From contig CABFPE010000227.1 in NCBI GenBank assembly GCA_900660155.1, positions 702,709-766,708 of the forward strand: 64,000 bases of DNA. The letters run 5' to 3'. The translations under genes were made by a program, and so were the position numbers. This document shows, one piece after another, positions 12,502 to 23,377 of this stretch (positions are counted from its first letter, which is position 1; every line of letters starts with the position of its first letter). The notes under the pieces were generated by a model, which did no database searches, had not been told where the DNA came from, and was given only the letters and a program-made list of their open reading frames with translations. The stretch comes from Hofstenia miamia (Eukaryota > Xenacoelomorpha > Acoela > Hofsteniidae).

Positions 12502-13755
12502 AAATTATCTAGGATCATACGAAATTTTCGAAGGATTGTAGTGTATTATTGTCATTAAGTATGCATTGTCAATTTCCATTTTAATTTCATGGTCTTAATC
12601 AAAAAAACTTTTTAACAAAATATGTCAGTTGTACACTTTGTTAATATATGCGTCAATAGTGAATTTATGTATAGTTACTTGTACAGTATATATTCATTAC
12701 TATATATTCTCTTGTTATATAGCATTAATACAATATTAATACATTACTAAATTTTGTATAGCTAGTGGTTAAGGGGCATTTAGGTATAAATAATGACAAG
12801 TTACGATTGGAATTCTTCCTAAACTTAGAACGTTTGCAAAGTTGCTAAGCTTAGTCTCTCTCTAATAAATATAGTACTTTATAATTTGTTTATTTAATGG
12901 TGGAATTACAAAAGTAGGCTTGTAGATTTCTTAAATTTTATCAAGATGAATGTGAAAAAGGAACCAATATACTTATTTTCGTCGGCAAAAAATGACATTA
13001 AACCATTTTGTGGATATACCAATGCCTTCTATATAACTACTATATGAGGCTTTTGATGCGCTCTTTAAGGAATTCTTGAGTCAAATAAAAACTTTTTAAC
13101 CTAATGAAGTTTGAAAAACTCAGAAATTCATGTTTCTAAAATGGATGTTACCCGAACTAAAAATACGAGCTCTTCTGTCACAAGCAAGTCATTCATTGCT
13201 AATTGCTCAAAAATAACATGTTGCTCCATTTTCGGAAAAATGAAAAGGAAAACTTTTGATATTACTAACAAGAAAGCCTTTGAATCTATAATTAATATAT
13301 ACTTATTATCTACCATACTACAAAAAGTTTTCATATATGTATGTATATATATCATATCAGAGTATTGACAAGCACAAATGCAGCGGCATAAATGGCGTAA
13401 CATTGATAGTTAAGAATTAAAACGCCTCTCAGTGGAAAAATCCGAAAGCGGGAGAAAACAATTAAGTTATGTTTCAAAGTTTATTAACATGAATACATCT
13501 ATGCGTGTTATTAATTTCACAATGCTAGTTGTCATAAGCAGCAGAGAGAGCTTAATTTCAGCATTTTACTTTGCTACTTTTAGGGAATCTTTATTTCAAT
13601 AATCACAAAATCCATCAGGTCGTCCTTTCATTCGTAATAACATTGATCGCCTTGTTTTCTATTAAAATGTACTTACCAACTCTAAATACATTTAGTGACT
13701 ATTGTTTTTTATTTCTCTATTTTTTAGATTTTTTAATATTTGATTAAGCGAATTC

Positions 13756-13788
<33 letters not shown>

Positions 13789-14036
13789 CTCTGATATATA
13801 AATTGGAACAATGATTTATGTTTTCGACTAAACTTAGTGAAATATATTGGAAATGTATAATTGGATATTTAATTGATTGTCTTTTATTTAATAGTACTAA
13901 TTAATTAGATAGTTTAAGATTTATTTCTTTGTTTATCAAATCTGATATCACGTGAAGTGAAAAGTGTTCCTTAATCAGTCTTGTAGATGCCGACTTAAAT
14001 GGTTCTGAACCTTAATCATAATCATTTTATAAACTA

Positions 14037-14536
14037 GGGTGTGGCACGGACACTAAAGTACGGGCATCGGGCATATGTACAGTACTGGCCAAAAGTTTGG
14101 AAACACTTTCTAAATTTAGAAATTTTTGCATTTTACACTAAAACAGTCTCAGCTAAGGTGCACCTTTGTTAATAAAAAATATGCTTAAAATGAATGAAAT
14201 CACTAGTTCAAAATCTTGACAAAATTCATTGTAAAAATCCTGCTCGTCTTGATTCAGTTCAAAATTTGCAAATTGAGGATACTGATAACAGTGGTTGTAT
14301 CTTTGTATAATAATCCTCCGACTCAGTAGCCATGCCAAAACTGAATGGTCAGTGGAAAATTGATATAATTTTGTCTCAATTGTTTTCTCAAATTTCATTG
14401 GTCCCTCGTAAATACCATTCAATACTGTTCAACATAATGATTCAAATCTTAACAGATATTTTTTTTTACGTTCCCAAAACGGCTTACGGGTGCACGGGCA
14501 TGTGTACGGCCACAGGCATGAGCACGGGCCACACCC
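14037..14536. mobile_element. TA-flanked MITE with GGGTGTGGC termini
   Basis: A 500 bp element begins GGGTGTGGCACGG and ends with the inverted GCCACACCC. It is flanked on both sides by TA, the target duplication expected of the Tc1/mariner superfamily. The sequence near both ends is GC-rich and repetitive (CGGGCATG, GTGTACGGCCAC), unlike the surrounding DNA. There is no transposase; it is non-autonomous. A Tc1-type end lies inside it. Confidence 0.6.
14078..14470 (+). mobile_element. Tc1-like element remnant nested in MITE
   Basis: At 14078 the sequence TACAGTACTGGCCAAAAG begins directly inside the MITE. This is the well-known terminal repeat motif of many Tc1-like transposons, with the TA target at its edge. 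No matching inverted end is visible on the right, so the right limit is approximate. The interior has an open frame on each strand (89 and 91 residues) but no DDE motif, so it is a truncated or non-autonomous copy. Confidence 0.5.
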
Positions 14537-14599
14537 TAAGGTATAAGCGGTCAGGGAACCCAATAGCTCGAAAACTCCCCTTCTATCAATTTATTTTAA

Positions 14600-17152
14600 A
14601 CGTGTAGGCTAAATTTTTTAATTGTTGTATTCGGAATATTACATATTGACATTCCCATTGGTTTTCATTAAGTAATGAATATGGTATATGAAATTTTAAA
14701 AGGTGTTTACATCTACTCTATTTTTAGAAACTATATATGAAATTAAAACATAAAAATGGGCGTTTCATACTATATGAAGTAAAATTTCACAAACTACAAT
14801 ATATGGATTTGACATAAACAATTGACATAATTTGAATTGACTTCTAAGTAAAAGTCTGATGATTTTCTTCAAGAACTCTTCAAACCGCGTTTGTAATCTT
14901 CTTCCTACTCAAATGAATTAGCGTGTTTTTTTGATATTTTAAAATTAAATGCGAAATTTTTTAAATTTCCCTTTGTATCCCCTCCTACATACTTGAGTAT
15001 GAAGATTAAATGCTCATAGTCTATCGTATAAAACAGCTTACCTATTGTATGTGTGTGTCTCTATTTGTCTGTTTCTTATGATTACGGTGCTCACATCCAA
15101 CAATAAGAGAGAAAAATTGTTGCGAAAAAATTGAAAAAAATTCTTATATCGATGATTTCCAAGAAATAACGGGGATTATTTTAAAAATCAGTAATGTCTA
15201 ATCAACATTTCCTTGTATTAGACAATTAAAGGCAATCCTAGTTATTCAATATATTTTACGATTTCGTATATATGACAGCATTAAGAAATATTTTTCAATA
15301 TTTTCTTTTTTCATAGGTGTTAAATTTATAATATTCTGTGAACATTGAATGGAAAGGCACTGTAGGAAGGAAAGCAAAAACGGATGACTAATTCAAATAG
15401 CTGACACATTGGATTTTGAATTTTAATGTAAGGTTTTTTTCTAAAATTTATTTATTTAAATTGTAGCACTGAGAAGAACTACTCCTAAGCTCATTTAATC
15501 AATATTATTTACTTAAATTAAATTTGATCAAACATTTAACCATTAATTTAATTGCTTCAAATTTCACTTAACTGTTTTAAGTATGCAATGAATTAGAATA
15601 TCAAAGCATGGGATTAAACGCAGCAGTGATAAAATAATACAACCAAAGGCGACGTTTGATGAAACCTCAGAATTAAGCACTTTGTAAAAAAATACCTCTT
15701 TAAGACTATTTTTAGGCAACTAAAATATGTCATGAGAAGAAAAATTATAAATCGCCTGAATTGTTCTAGTAAAGTGTCCCTAAATGCTTTCCTAGACGAA
15801 CTGGATTCGCGATAGATCAATTGAGTATTAAAATTGGAGTTTTATGTATTGGCTGTAATGGATGTAACGCTAAAATTAATGAACTTAATAGTGTGCTGCC
15901 ACATAGAAAGGATTGGGAACAAATTACATTCTGGGAGTAATAGTTTTTACATCTTCGAAAGAGCACGAACAGCTCAAACCTTAGTAAAGTAACTCCCTGA
16001 CATATTGTGAATTCCAACTTAGCCTGATACTGGCACTCCCACTTTGGAATAGCCCGATAATTTTTAAAATTTCATGGGTTTTGATGTAATATTAACCCAT
16101 CACCCATCACTATGCAGCATTTCCGTAATAATTCTTTGTAGTATTGAGACATAACTAATTTATCAATTATTGGGATTCACTCTACTAATTGTCATTATTA
16201 TTATTTTCAACTATTTGAAATTTAAATTGCTGATCCCTTGAAGTTTTAAACACTTATTACACACCCGGACTACATTTAAATGTAGAATGTTTAGCGAAGG
16301 AAAACATGAATTTATTTATTTTAACATTCCAAATTCTTCCAAAATGGTGGCATTAGCGAGCCCAAAGTGATAGTTTTACATAACAAAGAAAACTACGAAA
16401 CATTGAATATCCAAAATTTTCTAAATGGAAAATTTTGCCACGGTTAAAGCGAAATGAGTCTAATATGGTGGTAAGCTATACTGTTGAAACACTCATAACC
16501 TGAGAAATTAGAATACAATTTTTTTAAATATTTTCATTTGCAAAAGCTTAGTATTCAAAAATCAATAATCACCTGCTGCAGCATTGTTTCGCTCTGGATA
16601 CTTGATAGCGATATTATTTTGACTGTTTCACAACCAATGGCAGATGTCATTTTGATCAATTACTTGTTGTATGCATATATTTACTGGGCTATTTCACGCC
16701 AATATCTGGAATCTTGAACATTGGCGACATTTTGCTACACTATTCCCTTGTAGTTGAAGATAAAAAGTAATTAATAATAATTTAAACTGAAATATTTTTG
16801 GTATATATTTTTTTGCCTAATATTATTGTTACAATAAGTCTTCATATAAGACAAAAGGTCATTTCTAAATTTTTTGACATGCGCTGGCGCCTAAAACAAG
16901 TAATTTAAAATTATAATTAAACATCATAAAACTAATGTGACAGAAAATATGGCAATGAAATTATATAATAGAACTTTAATGAGTATGCGAAAAAACATCA
17001 ACAAGCTATAAATATTTTGAAATAAAAGGAACAAATGGGGTTGAAGTATCTTGAAAATGAAATATTAGTATATCAAAGCCGTAGAAAATAGAAATTTTAT
17101 ATTTCGAAATCAAAAAAATTAAGTCTTAATAATCACTAATCTTCATATATAC

Positions 17153-17183
<31 letters not shown>

Positions 17184-17820
17184 TGAAGATATATATATAT
17201 ATATATATAAGATTTTTATCTATTTTTACTATATGAAGAGTGGAAAAAATACAGAAATTTCATATTCTAAGTATTGGTACAAGATAAAATGTTAAACAAC
17301 GGTGTATTTTTCAAAGTACTGCATTGTCATCTCGAAATATACATGTATGCATGTATATATATATTTTACGCTACTATCTGAGGCAATAGCCTTAAATGGA
17401 TGAGTATACAAAATGAATGGATATGAAATTGAGCTTTGCTATAGGAAAGAGCGAAATTAAATATGGAAATCATATCGATTCTACGTATGTAAGGAAATAT
17501 AGTTATGATCAGGACAAAAATCTGATGTCGACTGGTTCTAAGTTCTGGGTATATTCACTGTTTGTTCGCTATTAAACTTTATGCGCGCTTAAATAATCAT
17601 GGTGTGCTAGCAAATTATTTTAATCAAAACCAATTATCTCATGAATTCCGCGCGGAAATAATCATCATGTGTTTCGTGGGTTAGTCTTTGATCAAAAAAA
17701 GATCATGGAAAATATCATATTTTTTCAAACATGCTTCCACATCTAAGACCTAAACGACTACAAAACCGAAATACGAAGAAAAAATTTGAGTTTTTGACAG
17801 GGTGTTCTGTAACAAGAATG
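14600..17820. other. No gene seen
   Basis: AT-rich sequence. Two minus-strand open frames (15614-15820 and 15817-16017) have no recognised motif. A TA-rich array lies at 17145-17209, flanked by an inverted CTTCATATATA / TATATGAAG pair that could fold into a hairpin. Confidence 0.5.
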
Positions 17821-17849
17821 TCTAAATGAATAATATGTTTTTCAATTGA

Positions 17850-18166
17850 TTCTTCAATCAGAAATTATCATTCTTGCAATAATTTCTCATTAACCTTGGA
17901 AATAAACATGTTCTGATAATTTTGGTTCCGGTCCCGTGATGGCCTCGTTCCCTATCCAATTTTTCAGTCGTATCCCAGTCCTTCCTTGAAATTTGCTTCC
18001 TGTAACGTAGTGAGTTTCAATACCATAATCAAGCTGAATACTAAAAAGGGCTATTTAAACATAAAATACTCGTAAATATTGAAGGAAATGGATCCCGGTC
18101 CCGTACTGGCCAATCTCATAATTTGTTTATGTTCTTCAATCAGAAATTATCATTCTTGCAATAATT
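17850..18166 (+). repeat. Direct repeat pair around a 247 bp segment
   Basis: A 35 bp word (TTCTTCAATCAGAAATTATC and the next 15 bases) occurs at 17850-17884 and again at 18132-18166 without visible change. Between the copies are two related GC-rich words, GGTTCCGGTCCCGTG and GATCCCGGTCCCGTA. This could be a partial tandem duplication or an insertion flanked by a long direct repeat. Confidence 0.6.
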
Positions 18167-18299
18167 ATATAAGTGAATACAACATGAACAAATTATAAGT
18201 CAATCATGTAGCAATTATTTGTATATAACATAATTCACATTCAATCAGATCGAACACTACTGAGATATTCAATTCCAAATTTGGTTAAAATTGGTGTGA

Positions 18300-18485
18300 A
18301 GATAATGAATTCTCCTTAATACTTAAAAGCAGTTCATATTTACGAGAAATTCATATGCTTGTAAATAAGATGTCTGTAAATTAAACGTTGTTTAGAATAA
18401 CATTTTTACAAATCAAACAGTTTTTACGCATTTGGGTGGTTATATGCAATTTCAATTCAGTGCTCCATGAATGTTATAATTAACT
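18300..18485 (+). repeat. Dispersed repeat, copy 1
   Basis: The stretch containing TGCAATTTCAATTCAGTGCT (about 18450-18469) has a direct-orientation relative at about 58930-59110 with TGCAATTTCAATTCAGTTCT. Similarity continues on both sides at lower identity (for example TTTTTACAAATCAAACAG against TTTTCAAATCAAACTG). Family unknown. Confidence 0.45.
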
Positions 18486-18631
18486 AGGAAGCTGTCCGTG
18501 CTATTCACGTGGATTTCAATTGGCTGTACTAGATATTTAATAAATGAATAAACATTAAACAAATTATATTTTGCGTTTTTCATATTTTAGGAAAGAAATA
18601 AGTAATAAATGTGATCATCAAACATTGTTAA

Positions 18632-18945
18632 GGGAAGTGATCCAAATTCAATACGTTAACAAGTGAAAATCGAAGAGTAAACAACACCGTCAACAAATGG
18701 CGTTTTACGTTAACATAACCGTAAAGCAATTGCCTAACTTGCACTAGGAATAAATACGCGAATAAATGTCAATGGTGAAGTTTACTTTTACGCAAAGAAT
18801 TACAGTATATTTAACGGTTATTATGACAGCACGTTGCAGCTGACTACTACAAATAACTTTATTGCGAAGCATTTCAATTCTGCACATTTGAAACATATCT
18901 GTGCATATAAACTTAGGCAAACATTTATTGAGCTATTTAATTAAT
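18632..18945 (+). repeat. Left terminal inverted repeat
   Basis: Matches the reverse complement of 21970-22282 closely from GGGAAGTGATCCAAATTC to GAGCTATTTAATTAAT, with scattered substitutions and a few small indels. The stop codon of the internal gene lies only about 60 bp inside this repeat. Confidence 0.9.
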
Positions 18946-19004
18946 TCTGAATTAACCGTTTACAATCCGATTAGTAAATCAATAGTCAGTGGGTGTTCGT
19001 AGTT

Positions 19005-19359
19005 TTAATCACTTCTTAAAATGTCAATCAAATTGAAACAATCCGCAGTTAAATCTAAAAATTTTGAATAATCTTCTTCGTGAGACATAGGTACTTCTGC
19101 GCTTTCAGAATTGATGCAGTGCTTTCTTTGTTCAGTCCACAGGAGACCTAGCGACGATTGCACGCGCTGTGTGCAACGCGCAAGCACCATACCCAACCGA
19201 GTCAAAATCTCCTTCTGTGCAGCCTCCGCTGACTGCTTGTTCTGGATGGCGAGCCTACTGAAGATCTTCCTGATGGTTTTCGTTGCTTGTAGGCCCCACG
19301 AGCGTAGGGTGTCACTGCGAGGGGGAGACACTCCCAACCAAGCTCTTCACACTTGTCGT
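19005..19359 (-). pseudogene. C-terminal part of zinc-finger element protein
   Basis: Reading leftwards from the gap, one frame gives DKCEELGWECLPLAVTPY. A second frame then gives SWGLQATKTIRKIFSRLAIQ..EILTRLGMVLARCTQRV, ending at the stop at 19005-19007. From memory, the arrangement EC-x-GW-x3-P-x-AV-x-Y-G-x-WG followed by an arginine-rich helix occurs at the C-terminal end of a family of uncharacterised reverse-transcriptase/nuclease-type element proteins with N-terminal zinc fingers. The frame changes near 19300, so this copy is broken or the assembly next to the gap is faulty. The central catalytic region lies in the gap. The family assignment is an inference. Confidence 0.45.
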
Positions 19360-20359
19360 NNNNNNNNNNNNNNNNNNNNNNNNNNNNNNNNNNNNNNNNN
19401 NNNNNNNNNNNNNNNNNNNNNNNNNNNNNNNNNNNNNNNNNNNNNNNNNNNNNNNNNNNNNNNNNNNNNNNNNNNNNNNNNNNNNNNNNNNNNNNNNNNN
19501 NNNNNNNNNNNNNNNNNNNNNNNNNNNNNNNNNNNNNNNNNNNNNNNNNNNNNNNNNNNNNNNNNNNNNNNNNNNNNNNNNNNNNNNNNNNNNNNNNNNN
19601 NNNNNNNNNNNNNNNNNNNNNNNNNNNNNNNNNNNNNNNNNNNNNNNNNNNNNNNNNNNNNNNNNNNNNNNNNNNNNNNNNNNNNNNNNNNNNNNNNNNN
19701 NNNNNNNNNNNNNNNNNNNNNNNNNNNNNNNNNNNNNNNNNNNNNNNNNNNNNNNNNNNNNNNNNNNNNNNNNNNNNNNNNNNNNNNNNNNNNNNNNNNN
19801 NNNNNNNNNNNNNNNNNNNNNNNNNNNNNNNNNNNNNNNNNNNNNNNNNNNNNNNNNNNNNNNNNNNNNNNNNNNNNNNNNNNNNNNNNNNNNNNNNNNN
19901 NNNNNNNNNNNNNNNNNNNNNNNNNNNNNNNNNNNNNNNNNNNNNNNNNNNNNNNNNNNNNNNNNNNNNNNNNNNNNNNNNNNNNNNNNNNNNNNNNNNN
20001 NNNNNNNNNNNNNNNNNNNNNNNNNNNNNNNNNNNNNNNNNNNNNNNNNNNNNNNNNNNNNNNNNNNNNNNNNNNNNNNNNNNNNNNNNNNNNNNNNNNN
20101 NNNNNNNNNNNNNNNNNNNNNNNNNNNNNNNNNNNNNNNNNNNNNNNNNNNNNNNNNNNNNNNNNNNNNNNNNNNNNNNNNNNNNNNNNNNNNNNNNNNN
20201 NNNNNNNNNNNNNNNNNNNNNNNNNNNNNNNNNNNNNNNNNNNNNNNNNNNNNNNNNNNNNNNNNNNNNNNNNNNNNNNNNNNNNNNNNNNNNNNNNNNN
20301 NNNNNNNNNNNNNNNNNNNNNNNNNNNNNNNNNNNNNNNNNNNNNNNNNNNNNNNNNNN
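19360..20359. other. Assembly gap, exactly 1000 N
   Basis: A round-number run of N is usually a placeholder, so the real distance is unknown. It cuts the minus-strand gene of the element at 18632-22282. Any apparent open frame through it is meaningless. Confidence 1.
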
Positions 20360-20915
20360 TTCAGCGTCTTCCAACAAGTCAGAAAGACATTTCTTTTCTA
20401 TGGAAGCTGAAAGTTACACCTGACGCTTCCATCGACTTGGACTGCCTTGCTGATAGCATCTTGCAGGACCTCGCCGTTGCCAGAACATGCTTCAGAGTGG
20501 GTCTCCTTAGGCTCGCAACCTCAGAAAGCGTTGGCAGATCAGTATTAGGAGCTTCCATCAACCTAGCATGTGCGTGGCATCTCTTATTGTGTGAGTGACG
20601 TGACCTTTTTGACAGTAATTTGCCACAATTACACACATATTTATTGTTGCTCTCCAGCCAATCTCTGGGAATAACGAACCCCGGAAGAACACCTTTGGTA
20701 TGTCGCTCAAGGTGCTGGATTACGCCATTTACAGAGAGACACATTGCGCAATTTTCAAAGGGACATCTCAGGCTAGCGGAGTCTGCTCCTCGAGGTTGTG
20801 TTGGTGATAACGTTAGATTTGAACATTGCTGCGTGAGCCCTGTGTTTGTCTGCACATTTGTGTTCACCAAGTCAATCACCACAGTGTTACTTTCTTTCTT
20901 TTTCCTTCGTTTCAT
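20360..20915 (-). CDS. N-terminal zinc-finger part of element protein, cut by gap
   Basis: The minus-strand open frame starts at 20915 with a basic N-terminus (MKRRKKK, a likely nuclear signal). Residues 51-72 form a C-x4-C-x11-H-x3-H finger (CPFENC..HLERH). Residues 95-114 form a second Cys/His cluster (CNCG..HSHNKRCH). A segment near 129-145 (LSEVASLRRPTLKHVLATAR) resembles the SL-x3-PTL-x-HVP-x-x-AR motif I recall after the fingers in reverse-transcriptase-type element proteins. The frame continues to the gap. Neither RT nor transposase motifs are visible, because the middle is missing. ATG chosen because a stop and a possible acceptor (GGTTAG) lie just upstream. The protein probably binds nucleic acid. 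Confidence 0.6.
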
Positions 20916-21054
20916 TGTATTCTAACCGCCAACTTTAATTATTTATCTGGAAATTTGCTACTTTTTTTTCTGTTCTTTGATCAATATCTTTGTAAAATAG
21001 TTGTATCTTGAATATGATTTCCTTATGCGTTTATTATTATTATTTAGGAAATAT

Positions 21055-21124
21055 TGTCTCTGATGCGATTAAGTAGTCATGAATAAAAATTCGATATACC
21101 TAGCCTACTGTCTAAGTATCCATT

Positions 21125-21160
<36 letters not shown>

Positions 21161-21944
21161 GTGCTACATATATAGAAAATTGCGATTATCGTCTCTTAGA
21201 GCACTAAATGAAATCAAATTATTATAGATATTTTATGCATACAGTTTTAATGACTGAAATGTCTAAATTTTTGTATTAAATATTGATGTTAGCATGCATA
21301 TATATGGGTCTTAGTAAGTTTCCAAATCATAACAAAAAATTTAAGATTGCTTAGAAACTAAGAATGCACTCTTTGAGTTAACACAATATTTTTAGGTGTA
21401 AATTGTTTTTTGTAATCAAGATAAATACATAATTCAAATAAACCTTTTTGTTATGAAATTAAAGCAAGAGAAGAAATATATGAATTGATGAAATTATTCA
21501 ATTTAATATGAAATTTATAAAAAAAGTAGCAATGCGCAATAAATTCAACTTAACATTAAAACTTACAATTGCACCATTAAATGATGCTTTTTTTCGTCGA
21601 GTTTTGATACAAATATTTTCCTGTCACATTTTTGGCACTGCATTCTTGTTGATAAAATATTTTCTGGTAACTCAGAGTGTATTTTTAATTTTTTAACAGC
21701 CGTGATTTAGAAACTTACTAAGACACACATATGCATTGTTAGCATTCATGTTATTGAAAAAATTAAATATTCTTTTATTAAAATTGTATGCATAAAGTAT
21801 CTATATTAATTTGGTTTCATTTAGAGGTCTAAGAAGCAAAAATGGCAATTTTCCAAATATGTAGCATGCTGCATATATACATACTTAAAAGTGTAGGGAT
21901 TTCGAATTTTCATTCATAACTACTTAATCGCATTAAAGACTATG
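21055..21944. repeat. Foldback: inverted arms 21055-21394 and 21653-21944
   Basis: The left arm (GATGCGATTAAGTAGTCATG ... CACTCTTTGAGTTAACA) matches the reverse complement of the right arm (start of its reverse complement ATGCGATTAAGTAGTTATG). Shared landmarks are TCTTAG..CACTAAATGAAA, TTTATGCATACA and GTCTTAGTAAGTTTC. The loop is about 260 bp. The arms are diverged, so this is an old structure. The left arm carries the TA array at 21127-21157, which the right arm largely lacks. Confidence 0.85.
21127..21157. repeat. (TA)n microsatellite in foldback arm
   Basis: Uninterrupted TA run expanded inside the left foldback arm. Confidence 0.95.
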
Positions 21945-21969
21945 TTTCTCACAATTATTAATGCAAACG

Positions 21970-22282
21970 ATTAATTAAATAGCTCAATAAATATCTGCCT
22001 AAGTTGATATGCATAGATATGTTTGAAATATGCAAAATTGAAATGCTTAACAATAAAGCTATTTGTACTATTCGGCTGCAATGTGACGTCATAATAACCG
22101 TTAAATATACTGTAAACATTTGCGTAAAAAACAGGCATTTAACGTAAAGTTCGCCGTTAACATTTATTCGCGCATTTATTCTGAGTGCTCTACGGTCATG
22201 TTAATGTAAAACGCCATTTGTTGACAGTGTTGTTTACAGTTCGATTTTCACTTGTTAACATATTGAATTTGGATTACTTCCC
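21970..22282 (-). repeat. Right terminal inverted repeat
   Basis: Inverted partner of 18632-18945. It directly follows the right foldback arm on the inside. Confidence 0.9.
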
Positions 22283-23233
22283 TAAAATGATTTTTATTCA
22301 CAATTTAGCATATGGCATTCCTTAATTAACCATTTAATATTATAAGCACATTCAAAGCATGGTAACAACTAATGCAAAAGAGTGTATCGAATCACAACAA
22401 AATCGAATCCATTATTGTAGGTGTATTACCCATTTTTACGAATGCGTTAGTAACTTTAAAAGTACATTGAGCACTAAAACGCATCTTTTAAGTCTTTGCA
22501 AGTCGTTGATTCCTTTAACAATAGAAGTACCAAATGTCTCAAAATTGACTCAAATTATAATTTCGTTTACTTGCGTATGCATTCATTAAAACCAACAGCA
22601 TGTATATACACCTCCAAAATATCGATAATCAATTTGAATTTCCATAAGTAAAATTTTTTCATACATTTACATAATTTTTTAATTAAAATGCTTTATGTAA
22701 AATAATCTCAAGGAGTAATGGTACTTCTAAATTTAAATGTGCTGCACCGGGAATTACGCGTTCTAAGATAGTAACGCAATGTTTTAGGATATGAAATTAC
22801 GAGTTTGTATTATTATTGTAAAAATTTTATTGTTCGATCAACTAGATGTAATAATTTTACCATTAAATTTTAAACATTAACATGATAAAGTTCAAATTTA
22901 CTTCTATTTTGCAATATATTCACAAGAATTGCTTTACTAACGTGAACGCTGCTTAAAACACTGCTGTTAAGTCTTTGCAAGTGCGTATAGTTCTTAGAAA
23001 GTGCGTATATATTTTGCGTTTAGAGTTATTGACGCACTAATTAACATGGGATAACTTAGATATTAAGCTGCAATAGAAATTATAACAGTTAAATTTAAAA
23101 AATCATTCCTATCAAGCAAATATTGCAGGATTCCGTATGATATCAAAGAGCATTGTGACATTTGATTTTCTTGATGTGGGCTGACGATCAACGATATGTC
23201 ATCATGAATTTCAAAAGAAACACTATGGCCATA

Positions 23234-23377
23234 GTTTTGAGAGTAAAGTAATAAATTTGAATAGTATGTATATAAATGTCTAAAAATATAACAATCGAAT
23301 GCTCTGGAGCATTCGATTGTTATATTTTTAGACATTTATATACATACTATTCAAATTTATTTCTTTACTCTCAAAAC
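23234..23377. repeat. Near-perfect 144 bp palindrome
   Basis: The left half (GTTTTGAGAGTAAAG...CAATCGAATGCTC) is followed almost at once by its reverse complement (GAGCATTCGATTG...CTTTACTCTCAAAAC). Each arm is about 70 bp, with one visible mismatch (AGTAATAAAT against its partner ATTTATTTCT) and a centre of only two bases at about 23305-23306. It would form a cruciform or hairpin. The sharp centre and high identity also fit a foldback artefact of library construction or assembly. Confidence 0.95.

Larger units (their letters stand above)
8945..14030. other. Long gene-poor stretch
   Basis: AT-rich sequence with TA arrays at 10095-10122, 12149-12186 and 13759-13787 and a GT array at 12483-12501. 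Apart from one weak exon candidate at 9788-9898, I find no coding or RNA gene that I can support. Confidence 0.6.
18632..22282 (-). mobile_element. Transposon-like element with ~314 bp terminal inverted repeats
   Basis: Long inverted repeats at 18632-18945 and 21970-22282 enclose a minus-strand zinc-finger gene interrupted by an assembly gap, plus an internal foldback at 21055-21944. Termini begin GGGAAGTGATCC / GGGAAGTAATCC. The flanks are TTAA on the left and TAAA on the right, so a TTAA target duplication with one change is possible (used by piggyBac and Kolobok groups). The encoded protein does not look like those transposases; see its two parts. True length is unknown because the gap is exactly 1000 N. 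Confidence 0.7.

Noticed and set aside
19111-20598. Long open frames of 356-495 residues across the gap on both strands
   Set aside because: They consist mostly of N translated as unknown residues; the gap has no sequence.
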